A stretch of DNA of 64,000 nt from Saprospiraceae bacterium (GTDB taxonomy: Bacteria > Bacteroidota > Bacteroidia > Chitinophagales > Saprospiraceae). A program made the translations under genes and the position numbers. This document shows positions 62,591 through 64,000 of the stretch, in pieces (within the stretch, counting starts at the first letter, position 1; each line of letters starts with the position of its first letter). The notes under the pieces were generated by a model that was not told the DNA's origin, made no database searches, and saw only the letters and a list, made by a program, of their open reading frames with translations. The stretch is taken from NCBI GenBank assembly GCA_016711125.1, contig JADJTQ010000006.1:186001-250000 (forward strand), in the 5' to 3' direction.

Positions 62591-63013
62591 ATGAAATATC
62601 GAAAACTTGGAAATACCGGTTTTTCCGTATCTGAAATCGGCTTTGGAGCATGGGCGATTGGTGGTGGTTGGGGTGAACAAAATGATGGTGATTCAAGAGA
62701 AGCGCTGAATAAGGCCCTTGATTTGGGCGTTAATTTCATAGATACCGCGCAGGGCTACGGTAATGGTCGGAGCGAGAAAATAATCGCGGATATCTTAAAG
62801 GATCGACCAGATAATGTCATAGTCGCAACCAAGATACCCCCGGTTTCGGGTCCGTGGCCCCCAAGTCCTTATTGTAAAATTGAGGATCGATACCCTGAAG
62901 CCTATCTGCGAAAGAATTTGGAAGAAAGACTGTCATATCTAAAAACAGATTGTATTGATGTATTGCAGCTGCATACCTGGACCCGGGCCTGGAATCGCAA
63001 CCCACTGCGTTAA
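62591..63013 (+). CDS. Aldo/keto reductase, N-terminal part (frameshifted)
   Basis: ATG 62591 (MKYRKLGNTGFSVSEIGFG) is the standard family start. The catalytic residues are seen: Asp and Tyr in NFIDTAQGYGNGRSE, Lys in VIVATKIPP, His in DVLQLHTW. The frame stops after RAWNRNPLR. Adding one base near 63001-63004 (NPTALRVLKVLKQEGK) joins it to the next entry, giving one gene 62591-63564 of about 325 codons. The enzyme should reduce an aldehyde or ketone with NADPH in the cytosol; the substrate cannot be told from sequence. Confidence 0.85.
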   Translation: MKYRKLGNTGFSVSEIGFGAWAIGGGWGEQNDGDSREALNKALDLGVNFIDTAQGYGNGRSEKIIADILKDRPDNVIVATKIPPVSGPWPPSPYCKIEDRYPEAYLRKNLEERLSYLKTDCIDVLQLHTWTRAWNRNPLR

Positions 63014-63015
63014 GG

Positions 63016-63564
63016 GTGCTAAAGGTTCTAAAGCAAGAAGGTAAGATCAGAGCTGTCGGCATTTCCACGCCCGAACATGATCAGAATAGCGTAATTGATT
63101 TGATGCGTGATGGTTATTTAGATGTGATTCAGGTGATTTATAATATTTTCGAGCAAGAGCCTGTTGCAGAAATCCTTCCCGTTGCCATTGAATGTAATGT
63201 AGGGGTTATTGTCAGAGTAGCTTTTGACGAGGGTGTCTTGACTGGAAAGTATTCGGCAGACACAAAATTTCCCGAAGGTGATTTTCGAAGACGCTATTTT
63301 GCCGGAGATCGTATTTCCCGAGCAGTTGCCCGAGTAACTAAAATCAAGGAAGAACTTGATGGCACCAATATTACCATGCCTCAGCTAGCATTAAGATTTG
63401 TCTTGGCTCATCCAGCTGTTAGCACCGTGATTGCAGGGATTCGAAACAGCGGGCAGGCAATTGCCAACGCGGGTGTTTCTGATCTTGATGCATTACCGGA
63501 TGAATTGGTAGAGCAGCTGCATAAACATAATTGGTTAAGGGGTTTCTGGTATAGTGGAAAGTGA
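63016..63564 (+). CDS. Aldo/keto reductase, C-terminal part (same gene)
   Basis: This continues the reductase in another frame: VLKQEGKIRAVGISTPEHDQ, DVIQVIYNIFEQEPVAEILP (barrel strands), VRVAFDEGVLTGKYSADTKF, PQLALRFVLAHPAVSTVIAG and the C-terminal LHKHNWLRGFWYSGK. The NADPH-binding end of the barrel (VIAGIRNSGQAIANAGV) is here, so neither half works alone. There is no independent start that would make a complete domain. The single missing base lies just upstream (63001-63004). Confidence 0.83.
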   Translation: MLKVLKQEGKIRAVGISTPEHDQNSVIDLMRDGYLDVIQVIYNIFEQEPVAEILPVAIECNVGVIVRVAFDEGVLTGKYSADTKFPEGDFRRRYFAGDRISRAVARVTKIKEELDGTNITMPQLALRFVLAHPAVSTVIAGIRNSGQAIANAGVSDLDALPDELVEQLHKHNWLRGFWYSGK

Positions 63565-63942
63565 TTTCCCAAAGAAAAGACTAGGAAACAGAGAATGAGA
63601 AAGTAGTCTGAGAAAATACCGCTGCGAGCTCCATAGAACGTAGCTTTAAAATATTTCTGAAAGAATTGTCAAATAGATCTAACTTTCTCACACTTAAGGT
63701 CTGTAATCTAACTACGTAAATACGTTTGAAGTGCATGAGGTGGGGCATAAGGGTTTAATTTCTAATTCTGTGCAAGCTCTAAAGATGATTTGGAGAGATC
63801 CAAGTGCCGATACTTAAGCGTGTTAAGACGTAAACATGGTCGTTTTTTACGCCGAGATCTTTTAGCGGTAGCTCCTGCTTACCGGTTGTATTGAAGGAGC
63901 CCTTAGCGCAATATTCTTGCTTTATAAATTAATAATATCGAT
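63565..63942. other. Intergenic region, no features seen
   Basis: This is about 380 bases between the reductase and the lipoprotein start. I see no coding frame, terminator or convincing promoter pattern. A/T-rich DNA directly before 63943 (TTTATAAATTAATAATATCG) may hold the promoter. Confidence 0.35.
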
Positions 63943-64000
63943 ATGAAATGGCTTACATCGTCGTTTATCTTAATGCTGATTGTCTTGATCACTTCTTGTA
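63943..64000 (+). CDS. Start of a lipoprotein gene (cut by window edge)
   Basis: ATG 63943 encodes a positively charged start and hydrophobic stretch MKWLTSSFILMLIVLITSC. It ends in a lipobox-like LITSC, the acylation Cys of a lipoprotein signal peptide. Only 19 codons are in the window, so the mature protein is unknown. Confidence 0.6.
   Translation, partial: MKWLTSSFILMLIVLITSC

Overview
The window looks like a chromosome segment of a Bacteroidota bacterium, most probably a Saprospiraceae-type lineage. The evidence is a C-terminal type IX secretion (T9SS) sorting domain on two surface proteins, tandem FISUMP-domain proteins, YadA-head-like proteins with a peptidase S74 chaperone tail, 3-coathanger-like C-termini, malectin/SdrD/dockerin architecture, a Bacteroidota-type promoter (TTG-N20-TATCTTTA) and no clear Shine-Dalgarno sequences. 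I see no rRNA, tRNA, CRISPR array, prophage or complete transposon.

Layout. 1-19.2 kb is a signalling region. Five histidine kinases share an almost identical catalytic core but carry different sensors (TPR, propeller + Y_Y_Y, 7TM-DISM, or none). They alternate with two stand-alone receivers, a receiver-adenylyl cyclase, an AbiEii-type toxin-antitoxin pair and a large hybrid kinase-receiver-cyclase. A GxxExxY gene, kinase debris, REP-like hairpins and two FISUMP proteins lie inside it. 19.4-29.8 kb holds a beta-helix protein, a SNF2 helicase, two 3-coathanger paralogs, two S74-type repeat proteins and a LuxR-type regulator. 30-34 kb holds a Na/Ca exchanger, an exported protein of unknown function and an exported FAD oxidoreductase. 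34.6-42.4 kb is one giant T9SS substrate. 42.6-50.7 kb holds a DUF1778 antitoxin remnant, a kinase/M23/aminotransferase fusion and a sulfur module (SulP, MBL-rhodanese, two YeeE/YedE halves). 50.9-57.5 kb holds a DUF1611 + dipeptide epimerase pair (cell-wall peptide recycling), a secreted GH18 and a class A PBP. 57.8-64 kb holds a GNAT pseudogene, a PadR operon, a cyclase-TM2-SHOCT gene, a mutarotase-like exported protein, an aldo/keto reductase and the start of a lipoprotein.

Quality warning. At least ten genes are broken by 1-2 nt indels, mostly in homopolymers, and four reading frames carry a single in-frame stop where homology or a paralog predicts a sense codon. Because large housekeeping genes (PBP1A, SNF2) are hit, much of this is probably sequencing or assembly error. 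The GNAT fragment and the 14.9-16.2 kb kinase/receiver pair may be true decay. Reconstructed gene extents are given where the two frames rejoin unambiguously.

How the genes work together. The kinases probably feed phosphate to the free receivers and the receiver-cyclase, linking external signals to cAMP-type second messengers; three separate class III cyclases support this. The surface proteins are probably exported through T9SS. The sulfur genes move and oxidise sulfane sulfur. The epimerase/DUF1611 pair and PBP1A concern peptidoglycan.
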